Shown piece after piece: positions 8,738 through 18,900 of a DNA stretch of 47,623 nucleotides. The DNA lies in contig VYFX01000041.1 of assembly GCA_009842205.1 (NCBI GenBank), forward strand, positions 1 through 47,623, given 5' to 3'. Origin of the DNA: Paracoccaceae bacterium (GTDB lineage: Bacteria; Pseudomonadota; Alphaproteobacteria; Rhodobacterales; Rhodobacteraceae). Numbering within the stretch: the first letter of the stretch is position 1; every line of letters starts with the position of its first letter. The notes below the pieces were generated by a model. It was not told the DNA's origin. It saw only the letters and a list, made by a program, of their open reading frames with translations, and ran no database searches. Both the position numbers and the translations under genes were made by a program.

Positions 8738-10047
8738 TGTCTTGGGAAATCCCGCCCTATCATTCCGATAGTTCCTATCCAGAAAGCTATTACGCCAACA
8801 GCGTTTCGAATTCTCGAAAATCCAAAACCCTGAAGGGTTCCCTTGAGACCGATGTTTGTATTATTGGAGCTGGCTTTACTGGATTGTCCACTGCAATATT
8901 CCTTACTGAGAGGGGATTCAGGGTCATTGTTCTGGAAGGGGCAAAAGTAGGATGGGGAGCTTCGGGCAGAAACGGCGGTCAGGCGATAAACGGATTCTCT
9001 GGCAGTATAGACAGTATCAGGAATTTGCTGGGTGATGGATCGGCTCAATTGGCCCATGAGATGTTTGAGGAAGGGGTTCGTCTGATTGAATACCTCATGG
9101 AAAACTATGCCATAGAATGTGATTTCAAACATGGCAATCTTGCCCTTGCCATAACCGCAAGACAGGCCCGAAGACTGGAGAGAGAGGTTAATGCCAGGCA
9201 GCAAAACAATCAAGGAGATTTCGAGTATCTGGATCACGACAGCCTAGCAGGATATGTCGGTTCCCAACTATATTGTGGCGGTTATATCGACAGAAAAAGT
9301 GGCCATCTCCATCCCTTGAAGCTGGTACTCAGTGAAGCCGGGGTGTTGGAACAACTGGGAGGGGAAATTTTTGAAAACACCCCTGCCATTGCCATAAACG
9401 AATTGCCCAGCAAGGTTGAAATAAAAACGCCAGAAGGAAGAATACTCTGTTCTAAACTGGTTCTGGGATGTAATGGTTACCTGAATTTGAAGGGACACCG
9501 TGTATCCAGGCAAATTTTACCTGTTTTTTCCGAAATCGTGGCTACGGAACCCTTGTCGGATGAACTTGCAATGGAAGTCATGCCGTCTGATTCCTCAGCA
9601 TTTGATGTGAGGTTTCTCCCGGATTATTACAGGTTGTCAACCGACAAGAGAATGTTATTCGGAAGTTCCACGGATTATGGTCGCCCAAGTAAATACCAAA
9701 CGGGTTCTCGGTCACTAGCTAGAATGCACAAGGTGTTTCCCGTATTGGAAAATGCAGGTATAGATTTTGCGTGGCGGGGGAAGTTTGCAGTAACCTTAAA
9801 CCGCCTGCCCCAATTGGGAACAATCGGACCCAGAATATATTATGGCCATGGCTATTGTGGGCATGGTGTCAATTGCTCTCATTTGTTCGGGAAATTGATC
9901 TCTGAGGCAATCGAAGGCAATACCGAACGATTTGACATTTTTGCCAAAATGCCCCAGAGAAAGTTCCCGGGAGGGAGGCATCTTCGTATCCCCCTAACGA
10001 TGGTAGGTGCACATTTTTACCAAGCAAGGGATTGGCTGGGTTTCTAG
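8737..10047 (+). CDS. puuB: FAD-dependent amine oxidase, PuuB-like (DAO family)
   Basis: Flavoprotein oxidase of the DAO/GlpO family, 436 aa. The Rossmann dinucleotide motif is 'DVCIIGAGFTGLSTAIFL' (about residues 38-55), followed by 'GWGASGRNGGQ', typical of gamma-glutamylputrescine oxidase and sarcosine-oxidase-like enzymes. The C-terminal flavin-binding segment is 'YGHGYCGHGVNCSHLFGKL'. The chosen ATG at 8737 overlaps the puuA stop as TGATG, which implies translational coupling; in-frame TTG 8731 and CTG 8734 are less likely. Its expected role is oxidising gamma-glutamylputrescine to the aldehyde. The later pathway genes (puuC dehydrogenase, puuD hydrolase) are not in the window, so the exact substrate stays open. 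Confidence 0.8.
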   Translation: MSWEIPPYHSDSSYPESYYANSVSNSRKSKTLKGSLETDVCIIGAGFTGLSTAIFLTERGFRVIVLEGAKVGWGASGRNGGQAINGFSGSIDSIRNLLGDGSAQLAHEMFEEGVRLIEYLMENYAIECDFKHGNLALAITARQARRLEREVNARQQNNQGDFEYLDHDSLAGYVGSQLYCGGYIDRKSGHLHPLKLVLSEAGVLEQLGGEIFENTPAIAINELPSKVEIKTPEGRILCSKLVLGCNGYLNLKGHRVSRQILPVFSEIVATEPLSDELAMEVMPSDSSAFDVRFLPDYYRLSTDKRMLFGSSTDYGRPSKYQTGSRSLARMHKVFPVLENAGIDFAWRGKFAVTLNRLPQLGTIGPRIYYGHGYCGHGVNCSHLFGKLISEAIEGNTERFDIFAKMPQRKFPGGRHLRIPLTMVGAHFYQARDWLGF

Positions 10048-10136
10048 GAGACATATGAAATTGCCACTTATCAAAAAAATTGAAATTATTGACCTGATAT
10101 GATAACAAATGGTAAATACACTTTATGCCCATAACG

Positions 10137-10195
10137 ATGGGGAAATAAGGTACTTCAAGATGGGTTCTCTTGGGTGATATTGCTTATTTCCCCAT
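10137..10195 (+). repeat. 13-bp perfect inverted repeat, large hairpin after puuB
   Basis: ATGGGGAAATAAG (10137-10149) is exactly complementary to CTTATTTCCCCAT (10183-10195). The 33-base loop itself contains a CAAGA/TCTTG mini-stem. AATTTTGT follows, so it may act as a terminator for the puuAB transcript, but the stem is longer and the loop larger than usual. A structured RNA or a small palindromic repeat element are alternatives. Confidence 0.6.
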
Positions 10196-10252
10196 AATTT
10201 TGTAGGTCACCAAGTCAACAGAAAATGCACTGGTAACGGAGTACACGGAAAA

Positions 10253-11989
10253 GTGAACTTTCATAATTCAAGCAAAACGCTCTCACTAATATTTTCACCT
10301 ATTTTTGTTTTCACAATTGCATTTTTTGCCTTGCTTGCCCAAGAAGCACAAAGTGATTACGAGAAGGGACAAGAAGCTTGGGAAGCATATCGTTTCAATG
10401 AAGCGGTTTTGGAATGGCAGCAATCCGCCAACCAGGGTGATGGCATGTCAATGTTGGCTCTAGGAAGGGCTTACGCCCAAGGTTTAGGTGTATTGCGAAA
10501 TAAAACAGAAGCCCACAAATGGTTCAATCTTGCAGCAAGTCGTGGTGTCTTTGAAGCCTTGGAGGAACGGGAGAAGCTTGAGGAAACCATGACCGGCCCC
10601 GAACTTGCCGAAGCAAATGAACTTGCCAGACAATGGCAACCGGAACAAGCGAATACAAATACACCTTCATCGTCCGGTTTGATAACATCAAGAGAGCTCG
10701 TACGTGAAGCCCAATCTCTTCTATTGCAACTCGGATATAACCCTGGTGTGGCAGATGGTTTGTGGGGACCTAAAACCGGGGCGGCCTACCGATTATTTCT
10801 TGAAGATCGCAAACTGCCGATTGTGGATGTGCTTACAGAATCCAATTTGTCCGAAATGCGAAATGCAGCCCGAACGTTGCCGGTTTCGACTCAAAAAGGC
10901 TCCACCATGACAGTGCTTGAGATCTACCAGGCAGCTTCAAACGGCAGGTCTGAAATGATAGACAATGCCTTGAGGGAGAGGACTGATATCAATCAACAAG
11001 ACAGTCGGGGATGGAGTGCATTGTTTTATGCAGCCGATCTTGGAGATGTTCAGGCCACCCGGCTGTTAGTTGAAAAGGGGGCAGATCCGAGTATTCAAGC
11101 ACCAGATGGTAATACGGCAATATCGATCGCTCGAAACCGGGGTCATCACAATATTGTCGATATTCTTTCTGCAACCCAAACTGCTAGACAGCCAGATACG
11201 GTTCCTGCTGAAGATGTATTTATTCAATTACTGTCAATTCTGGTCGGTGAGGACTTGGTTTCAACAAACCAAGATGAGGAAAACCAATTCTATGTTCTGC
11301 TAAATCGCAAGCCGTCCATCAATGAAGTTGATGAGAACGGTTGGACAGACCTGCATTGGGCAGCAGCTATGGACTTGCCGGGTATCGCTTTGAGTTTGGT
11401 GAATGCAGGGGGAAATGTTGATGAAACAACAAAGACCGATGAAAAGTTATTCACCAAAACATTAAGGGCACGCTTGAATAGGGCAGATACAGGTTTTTCA
11501 TGGAATGTATGGAGAAGGTATGGAGACACGCCACTACACATTGCCGCACTTACGAACTCACCGAAGACAGCTGATGTTCTTATTGACGATGGGGCCTTTG
11601 TGAATGTAGAAAATACTCAGGGCGAAACGCCGCTTCATTACGCTATTTGGGGAAAATCAATAGAAATCTCGCGAATTCTCATTTCAAATGGTGCTTATGT
11701 AAATCTGCGCAATTCTTTTGGTACGACACCCCTTCAATATGCCGCACATCAGAATTTACCAGATATCATCAAACTACTAGTTTCACATAGAGCCCGAATC
11801 AACGCTCGAAATCAAAATGGGTTAACTGCCTTGCACTTCGCTGTAAGTACGGAGTCATTAGATGCAGCAAAGGCCTTGGTGGAATTGGGAGCAGATATCT
11901 ACATACAGAATCGAAGAGGATTGTCTCCGGTTGATCTGGCAAGAATTTCCAATAACAATGAGATGCTGGAAATTCTTGGTGTCAATTAG
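10253..11989 (+). CDS. Secreted/membrane-anchored Sel1, peptidoglycan-binding and ankyrin-repeat protein
   Basis: Multi-domain repeat protein of 578 aa starting at a GTG. Residues about 8-27 are a hydrophobic export or anchor segment ('LSLIFSPIFVFTIAFFALLA'). Sel1-type repeats follow ('GMSMLALGRAYAQGLGV', 'AHKWFNLAASRG'). Next is a PG_binding_1-like domain, about 145-190 ('AQSLLLQLGYNPGVADGLWG'). The C-terminal half is ankyrin repeats, e.g. 'RGWSALFYAADLGDVQATRL', 'YGDTPLHIAALTNSPKTADV' and 'NGLTALHFAVSTESLDAAKA', closing with 'RRGLSPVDLARI'. Such architecture suggests an envelope-attached scaffold that binds protein partners. It lies upstream of the DotA-like gene on the same strand but is separated by a probable terminator. 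The partner is unknown. Confidence 0.85.
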   Translation: MNFHNSSKTLSLIFSPIFVFTIAFFALLAQEAQSDYEKGQEAWEAYRFNEAVLEWQQSANQGDGMSMLALGRAYAQGLGVLRNKTEAHKWFNLAASRGVFEALEEREKLEETMTGPELAEANELARQWQPEQANTNTPSSSGLITSRELVREAQSLLLQLGYNPGVADGLWGPKTGAAYRLFLEDRKLPIVDVLTESNLSEMRNAARTLPVSTQKGSTMTVLEIYQAASNGRSEMIDNALRERTDINQQDSRGWSALFYAADLGDVQATRLLVEKGADPSIQAPDGNTAISIARNRGHHNIVDILSATQTARQPDTVPAEDVFIQLLSILVGEDLVSTNQDEENQFYVLLNRKPSINEVDENGWTDLHWAAAMDLPGIALSLVNAGGNVDETTKTDEKLFTKTLRARLNRADTGFSWNVWRRYGDTPLHIAALTNSPKTADVLIDDGAFVNVENTQGETPLHYAIWGKSIEISRILISNGAYVNLRNSFGTTPLQYAAHQNLPDIIKLLVSHRARINARNQNGLTALHFAVSTESLDAAKALVELGADIYIQNRRGLSPVDLARISNNNEMLEILGVN

Positions 11990-12108
11990 ATAAGATTTTG
12001 GAAAATCAGTACAAAATCCCGTTTCAAAACAAAGTACATTAAAAATGAACTGCATTTTTAGTAAACTTACTGGACTGATTTCAAAATAACATTTGGTAGT
12101 TTCACCAG

Positions 12109-12154
12109 CCTGATGAGAATTGAAGAAAATTCACTCAATCAGGTTTTATTATTT
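12109..12154 (+). terminator. Probable terminator between the ankyrin gene and the dotA-like gene
   Basis: CCTGAT (12109-12114) pairs with ATCAGG (12138-12143). An inner GAATT/AATTC pairing gives an interrupted stem, and TTTTATTATTT follows. It lies about 120 bases after the ankyrin stop. If real, the dotA-like gene needs a promoter that is not visible, or depends on read-through. Confidence 0.5.
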
Positions 12155-12186
12155 CCAGAACATTAAAAATCGTCCTTTTTGCTTCA

Positions 12187-14418
12187 ATGGGGCTGGTTGT
12201 CTTTACCCAGGAGGCACTCCCACAGAATACGTTCATTGAGAATGGTATTTCTCAATTCGGTGATTATTTCGGCACTCCATACGGTGATACCTACAGCTCG
12301 ATGCTGTTGAACCAGTTGTTTGGTCCCATTTTCCCAACACCGGGCAATGAAAGAACAGCGACTCTCTTTTCAAGATTGATCGGTGTTATCAATCTTGCAG
12401 TGATTGGCGTAGCAGGCATGATCTTGTTCTACAATATTGTAGTTGCTCTGCTCCAGACAGCCCATGAGGGAATTATATTCGGGGGAAGGTTTTCTTCCCT
12501 ATGGGTTCCGATTCGAATCCTCCTTGCAATTGTATTATTGCTGCCTGTACCGGGTTTGGGAGGATACAATCTGATACAATCCTCCGTTGCCTGGTTGGTC
12601 AAAGGGTCAACGGTCATGGCCTCGGAATTGTGGAAATTTGGTGCAGAGGAACTGATTTCCGGTGACATCCCCATGGTCGTTTTAGGTTCCAGGCTGGATC
12701 CCGAAGTATTCAAAACGATTTACCGAAACCAGCTGTGTGCCAAATTAGCCAATTACCAGCTTGAAGCAGCTGGCAGCCCCACAAAAATCGAATTCCAGGA
12801 AAATGTCTATGAAAATCACACAGTCTACATCTCTTACCTGGATGACAGGGATGAAGGTATCTGTGGTTCATATTCCCTACCAGAGGTCCCCTCGTATATT
12901 ACACGCCTAGACCCGGTTTATGCTCAGTCCATAACACATGAATTCAATCAACTTCACCAAGAGGTGCTCAATTCGTTAATTCAACAAATCAACCTGATCA
13001 TCAATCGACAATGGAGTGCTTTTGTTGATGAATCTGAGAAACCTCCAGAGATTACGACAGACATTCAAAGAATATTCACTGATATAAATCTTCGCTTGGC
13101 AAACGGTAACGACAATATCAGAGAACTCGTAACGGGCAATGGGTTGCAGGAAGGATCAGCACGCAAGATAATCCAGGACTATATTGGCGGGTCAAATTGT
13201 AATACCCCAAATTCTCTTGAAGGTGGTTATGCACAATGTTCAGGCGAGGGATGGTTGGGTGCAGGAAACTGGTATATGACCATCACCAGATTGAATACCG
13301 AGTTGACCGGATTGCTCAAGGCTTCATTGGGAGCAAGCAAATCCACTTATATCAACAATGAAGCGAATACCCTGAACCGTTCGATTGTTCAGGAAACAGA
13401 TGACATAGGCTTTTTCGGCCGATTGTTTGGAACAGTGGATGAGAGCAAATACCTTCACTTGGCTGAAACCGGCAGAATCTGGAATATCCTGAATACCAAC
13501 ATGGAGAGGGCAACAATTAGTCTTGCAACTTCCGGCTTTTTGATACCTGATTCGATCCTTGGTATAACCACTAACGGTGAAGGGGGATTGCTGGGTAAAA
13601 TCTGGAAGGTTGGATTTGCCGGGGGTATAGAATCCATGATAGCCAATTTGTCACCTTCAAGATGGAGTGATGATCCGATAATTGGAGTCGTGAATATCGG
13701 ACACTGGTATCTTGATGCAGCTGGTGCACTGATAGTAGGAAGTTCGGTGGCATCCCTGCTTGCAAGTTCAGTTTCAACTACGGTTACATTCCTTATTGCT
13801 GGTCCTCTGGTGGCAGTTGGCATTTCCCTGTCATTCATCCTTCCCCTGCTCCCCTTCTTTTTCTGGATTGTTGGCATTGCGAGCTATTTTCTGCTTGTGG
13901 TGGAAGCGGTTGTTGCATCTTCGCTGTGGGCACTAGCCCATTTCAGAATAGATGGCGAGGGTTTGTCCGGCAATTTCGGACAAAGGGGATGGCTGATTCT
14001 CTTCGGCCTACTGTCTACCCCTCCACTCATGGTGCTTGGTTACTTCGTGGGGATGATATTGTTCAAGATCACAACAGGACTGCTTGATACCGGTTTCTAC
14101 TTTGCTATGGGGGCCTTGGTCAACTCATCACCCATTGTTGGAATATTTGGCCTGATTGCCACGGGTTTTCTTCTGGTCATGGCCTACATTGCCATAATTG
14201 AACGCAGTTTTTCACTCATTGTGGAATTTCCGAAAAGGGTTTTGTCATGGATTGGAGGTGATACGGAACTTCCATCCGGGGGTGAGTATCAAAAATTCGA
14301 AGCTGGAGGAAAAGCCCTCTCATCCTCAATGGGAAGGGGTTTCGGTCAATTGGGAGGTGGCCTTTCCCGAGGCATGAAACTGATCAAATTCAGATCAAAC
14401 AACCTTCCCAGCCAATAA
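12187..14418 (+). CDS. DotA/TraY-family polytopic membrane protein
   Basis: Resembles DotA of Dot/Icm and TraY of IncI-type type IV secretion, inner-membrane proteins needed for DNA or effector transfer. From the ATG it is 743 aa. Membrane segments include about residues 55-100 ('VINLAVIGVAGMILFYNIVV', then 'VPIRILLAIVLLLPVPGLGG'), a large periplasmic part (about 150-480), then four or more closely packed helices (about 515-680), including 'FILPLLPFFFWIVGIASYFL', before 'FPKRVLSWIGGD', typical of the family end. The frame is open back to 12124 and reads as a better signal sequence ('RTLKIVLFASMGLVVFTQEA'), so translation may begin upstream at a non-ATG codon near 12148. No other Dot/Icm or Tra gene is present; the neighbours are an unknown gene and an Sno helicase. 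Confidence 0.8.
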   Translation: MGLVVFTQEALPQNTFIENGISQFGDYFGTPYGDTYSSMLLNQLFGPIFPTPGNERTATLFSRLIGVINLAVIGVAGMILFYNIVVALLQTAHEGIIFGGRFSSLWVPIRILLAIVLLLPVPGLGGYNLIQSSVAWLVKGSTVMASELWKFGAEELISGDIPMVVLGSRLDPEVFKTIYRNQLCAKLANYQLEAAGSPTKIEFQENVYENHTVYISYLDDRDEGICGSYSLPEVPSYITRLDPVYAQSITHEFNQLHQEVLNSLIQQINLIINRQWSAFVDESEKPPEITTDIQRIFTDINLRLANGNDNIRELVTGNGLQEGSARKIIQDYIGGSNCNTPNSLEGGYAQCSGEGWLGAGNWYMTITRLNTELTGLLKASLGASKSTYINNEANTLNRSIVQETDDIGFFGRLFGTVDESKYLHLAETGRIWNILNTNMERATISLATSGFLIPDSILGITTNGEGGLLGKIWKVGFAGGIESMIANLSPSRWSDDPIIGVVNIGHWYLDAAGALIVGSSVASLLASSVSTTVTFLIAGPLVAVGISLSFILPLLPFFFWIVGIASYFLLVVEAVVASSLWALAHFRIDGEGLSGNFGQRGWLILFGLLSTPPLMVLGYFVGMILFKITTGLLDTGFYFAMGALVNSSPIVGIFGLIATGFLLVMAYIAIIERSFSLIVEFPKRVLSWIGGDTELPSGGEYQKFEAGGKALSSSMGRGFGQLGGGLSRGMKLIKFRSNNLPSQ

Positions 14419-14529
14419 AAGTTATCCACAACAAAATTTACAAGGCTTGAGGTCACTTACACCATTCCGGGGAACAATGAATGAAAGAGGCAACAAGTTT
14501 GCCGTAATTGCCAATGAATGGAGATAGTA

Positions 14530-15831
14530 ATGAAACAATGGCAAAGACCCAACAGGGCGAAGTATCATCGGAACCTGGTACTTAAAGTCAAGCGATATGA
14601 TTTGGATAAGAATGTTGCAGGTTGTTATCCCGGTGCAGTTGAGGGTGAGCTTATTGGTGGTCCACTTCAGGGCAAGGTGGTTTCAGTATGCTTGAGCAGA
14701 ACCCATTCCAACGACAAAGTTGCGAAATTTGAGGACATTGCTAGGTCGGGTGAAAAAACTCATACACCTCCCGAGGGGTATCTGGCTTTCAGTACGGTTC
14801 GGGAACTAAACAACGAGTTCAAGGCAAACTGGGTAAACAAATTTGCCGACCCGGAATCGGAACTCAAGGTCAATGTTCCAATTCAAATTGCTCCAGTGCT
14901 TGAAATGGGAGGAGGAATAAGAAGGTTCAAATCAAATAATGCAACAATGTACAGAGCCTTTATTCTGGATACCAACAATGCCCAATCCAAAGAACAGCCT
15001 TCGGATGTACACGAGGCTGTTAAAGCTTGTTTTTCGAATGGCAATGCTGCTTTCCTGCGATTTGTTGTACCGAACGAACCGAGAGAAACCATGGTATTAT
15101 GGCGGGGATGGAGGGATGGCCAACCAGTCCCGACAGAAGAAGCTTCCTTCAATGCTCTTGCCGATCCCATCCTTTCAAAAATTGAACTCGTACACCAACG
15201 GGGAGGAATAATAGATGTGGTCCCTCTGGAAACCATATTCGTCAGCCCAGGAACAGCCGAATCAATCGATAACGGAACTTTTGCCAGTATTGCAATCAGG
15301 GATTACTGCACTGGAGGCATTGGTTACAGAATTGAAGCAGCCTTGAAACAATCAAAAAATGTCAGAACCAGTGAACTGGAAAAGCATTTTCTTGCCGGGT
15401 TGGATAAAAATGCCAAGGGTGCTTTTGCCGAATATGGATGGACAGGTATTTGGACTTCCGATATTGAAAAATTTTTCCAGGGCTTGGAAATTGAACCGCC
15501 AAAAGTACCAACATATGGCTATTCTCTATCAACCGCAGTGATCAAAACTTACAGATCTGAAAATGGACAGGAAAGTCGGTTTGTGACCAAAACCAGATCT
15601 ATGGGACCAACCGTATCAAGGGATTTTGTACCTACACCGTCTGATCAGGAGGCTATCCAGAGATACTTTACAGGCTTTCGTGATCTTGTGTCTCAAACCC
15701 TCACTGCTATTGAAAAAAACAAATCACTGGTGCGTGAGGCCAGACCAATGGAAGAGAGAAATGACAACTCCTTGACGAAGGTGATTGACAACACCCCAAA
15801 AATTGAAAATAGTGGACCTGTACCCGAGTAA
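14530..15831 (+). CDS. Unrecognised protein between DotA/TraY and the Sno-type helicase
   Basis: 433-aa soluble protein of no family that I recognise. The start at 14530 is chosen because GGAG (14520-14523) lies six bases upstream; an in-frame ATG at 14518 overlaps that site. The N-terminus is basic and beta-rich ('RAKYHRNLVLKVKRYDLD', 'VEGELIGGPLQGKVVSVCL'), suggestive of a small barrel. The middle has mixed alpha/beta character, and the tail is charged and helical. No signal peptide, membrane helix, Walker motif or Cys/His cluster is apparent. It lies about 110 bases after the dotA-like stop and 74 bases before the helicase, same strand, so it probably belongs with them. A 16-codon open frame (14477-14527) precedes and overlaps its start. 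Confidence 0.8.
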   Translation: MKQWQRPNRAKYHRNLVLKVKRYDLDKNVAGCYPGAVEGELIGGPLQGKVVSVCLSRTHSNDKVAKFEDIARSGEKTHTPPEGYLAFSTVRELNNEFKANWVNKFADPESELKVNVPIQIAPVLEMGGGIRRFKSNNATMYRAFILDTNNAQSKEQPSDVHEAVKACFSNGNAAFLRFVVPNEPRETMVLWRGWRDGQPVPTEEASFNALADPILSKIELVHQRGGIIDVVPLETIFVSPGTAESIDNGTFASIAIRDYCTGGIGYRIEAALKQSKNVRTSELEKHFLAGLDKNAKGAFAEYGWTGIWTSDIEKFFQGLEIEPPKVPTYGYSLSTAVIKTYRSENGQESRFVTKTRSMGPTVSRDFVPTPSDQEAIQRYFTGFRDLVSQTLTAIEKNKSLVREARPMEERNDNSLTKVIDNTPKIENSGPVPE

Positions 15832-15905
15832 TAAACCCTGTGTTTTTCCAATTACTTAGTCAACCTTGCAGGTCGTTTATTTGACCTACATCCTGGTAAA
15901 TCAAA

Positions 15906-18900
15906 ATGCTTTACCAGACTCAAGACATGGAGTTCGATTTGCCCCAGATAACCGAAGAATCAAACAATCCAATTTCCTTGACGGAGACAGAGTGGGATAA
16001 ACACCAAAATCCGCATTTGGCTTACGATCAGAATCCTGATGGATTACAATATATCGGTCAAAACTCCAAAGGTATTGATATCTTCAATGACTCTTCCGGC
16101 AACAGGTACAGCAAAATAAACAACAGGGAGGGTGTTCCCGTACTTCATTTGGAGTCAAGGGATCATCACCACACCTATTATTTGCGGGCCAAATCCATTG
16201 AAGACTCAAAAGCCCTTGCAGCAAGTATTCTACATATGGCCAAGGACCACTCGATCAGGGAAAGCGATTTCCGGAACCTGATGTCTGCTGCTCTTGAAAG
16301 GGATACCCTGGAAGAAAGCAAACCGAATGAAGCAGAATTCAATGCGGCGATCAAGGAGGAGTTGGTTGAACAACTCCTTCAGCTAGCAGTTGAAAATTCC
16401 GGGGATCGAAAGAATTATCACTCGGCAGTAAGGATGACCCAGCATCTCGGGCCTTTGATCGAACCCGATCCTGAAAGTGAAGAGGGGCTATTACCATCCA
16501 TAAATTTGTTGATTTTACTCAAACGGCTAACTCGCCAAGTAAATGAGATTGATTTTCAGGGTAACGGGTGGATGGCCAAGGGGCTACCAAGGATATATAC
16601 CAAAAGGAATATTCAAGCCCAGGTTTACGATCTGACCTCTTCCAGGTCGGAATTGTTTTCGGAAAGAATTGCCAACATTCTGGGCCAAAGAGAAGCAGAG
16701 GGCAGAAGTTTGTTCTTTGTTTCAACCGAGGCTTCCTCAAGGCCCGTGGACGACATTAGACACGAGCTCGGAAAGACTTATACATTTGAAATTGTTGCTG
16801 AAATCCAATCCCATGTAGCAATCGGAAATTATGGTGGAAATCCCACTACCCTTCTGATCATTGGTTCCAAAAGGGTTCATGTGGACCAAAGTGTTCCCGA
16901 GGCAGTTAAACGAACCTTCAAGGTGGATGGATTAAACGATCTGGATCGGCTATACCAGGAAGTTCTCAGATCCAAGAAAAGAATTATTGAATGGGAAGAG
17001 GAACATCAGGAGTCGGGACTTGGTACCGAGAGTCTGGAAGAAAACGACAGGCAAAGGATTTATGTTCCGCTGTCAAAAGTATCAAAGACCTATACCATGA
17101 TCCCCAAGGCACTGGAGAATTCAACCACGATTGCCCTGTCTCGTGTGGCAAAGGTTTTCGAAAAGGAAGGTGGTGTTGACAGTGTCGTGGCCAAATGGCT
17201 TGGCAAGTCGGAAGAGGAACTGGCTCAAGTCCTGATTGCTGAGCAGGTTGATGCAATCGCAATGGCCGAGGTAGCACGTAGAAGAAACAGGGGATTTTTG
17301 CTGGCCGACCAGACTGGTATAGGCAAGGGCAGAAGCCTGGCAGCAATATCTGCCAAAGCCATCAGGGAAGGCAAGAAGGTAATATATTTTACGGAAAATA
17401 CCGAAATCAATATCCCTGATGTCTGGCGGGATTTCAGAAGTATAAATGTTCTGGACCAATTGAAACCGATCATTCTGGCGGTGAAGACCGTTACCCTATC
17501 CCGCAATGACAGTGTCATGAAAGGGCAAGGAACAAAAGGTATCGGCCAATTTGAAAATATACGGACCCTCCCGGCCAAACTGAGAAAGGAACTTTACCTC
17601 TCCGAACAATGGCCTGCGGAATGCAATCTTATCATTACCAATTATTCCCAGTTCAGGGGTGAGGATACACCTTCCAGAAAATGGGCCAAAAATGCCCTTG
17701 ATAAGGACACTCTCCTCATACTGGATGAGTCCCAGAATGCGATAAGCTTGCGTTCACATACAGGTCAAGCCATCAGGGACATGATCAGGGCAGTTGGGCG
17801 TTCCAATGTCATTTTCTCGACGGCTACCCCAATGAGGAACCAATATAACGGGGATCTGTACAAGCCTCTTTTGCCCAATGTCGAGGGTTATCGACTCAAC
17901 AATATCCTTAGAATCAAGTTTACGGGAGGTGAATCAGCCGAGGAAAGTTTTGCTTCAATGCTGGCCGAAGATGGTGTTTTCCTGCGTCGTGATCATGATC
18001 TATCGAACATAGATTTTCAGGTGAGGCTGCCCAAGGATGAGACGATAGTCAGATATCAGGGTATTATGGACAGGTTTTCCCCGCTGATAGAACAGGTGCT
18101 CGATTGTTCACTGAGGGTAAGTGCCTTGGTGGGCCAGGCCAAGGGAAATCATTATACCTGGTTGTTAAACAATGGTTTTGACAGGGCTACCGCTCAAACA
18201 GAGTCTGAAACTTCAAACCAGTACGGCATGTCTCCGGGAAGCCATCTGGCACGACTTTCCAGACTGATGATAAATGCCATCAAGATTGACCAGGTTGTGT
18301 CCGAGGTGATCAATGAAATCAATGAAGGCCGCAAGCCCCTGATATCCTTTCATTCAACCGGTGAGGTCCTTTTTAACGAATTGGTTGCTGCAGGCAATGA
18401 AATCCTGCAATCAAAGGAGTTGAATTTAACCTTGGCTGACCAGATCAGGCGAGTTACCGACAGCATTTACAAAATTACCATTGCCAACGAGGAGGTAGAT
18501 GCCCGGGACCAATATGAGGATATAAAGCAACTGTCCCAAGAAATCGATGAAAAAATTGATTTGATCGATCATGATTTACCGGTTTCACCAATTGATTCCC
18601 TGATAGACAAACTAGCCGAGAAGGGGATCAAGGTGGGGGAGATTTCGGGGCGTAATCTGGCCTACCGAGACAATAAAGTCATCAGGAAACCGAATACGGG
18701 TCGTCAACAAATCATTGAAAGATACAATAATGGTGAGTTGGATGTACTTATGTACAATATGGCCGGTGCTACTGGTGGTTCCTATCACTCTTCGGCTGAT
18801 TTCAAGGATCAAAGACCCCGTTCGCTGATTGAAATGGAAACGCCGCTTGACATTATAAAATATGTCCAATCGCAGGGTCGAAGCAATCGTTATGGCCAGG

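Noticed and set aside
8668-9237. 189-aa minus-strand open frame
   Set aside because: Antisense across the puuA-puuB junction; both sense genes have clear motifs.
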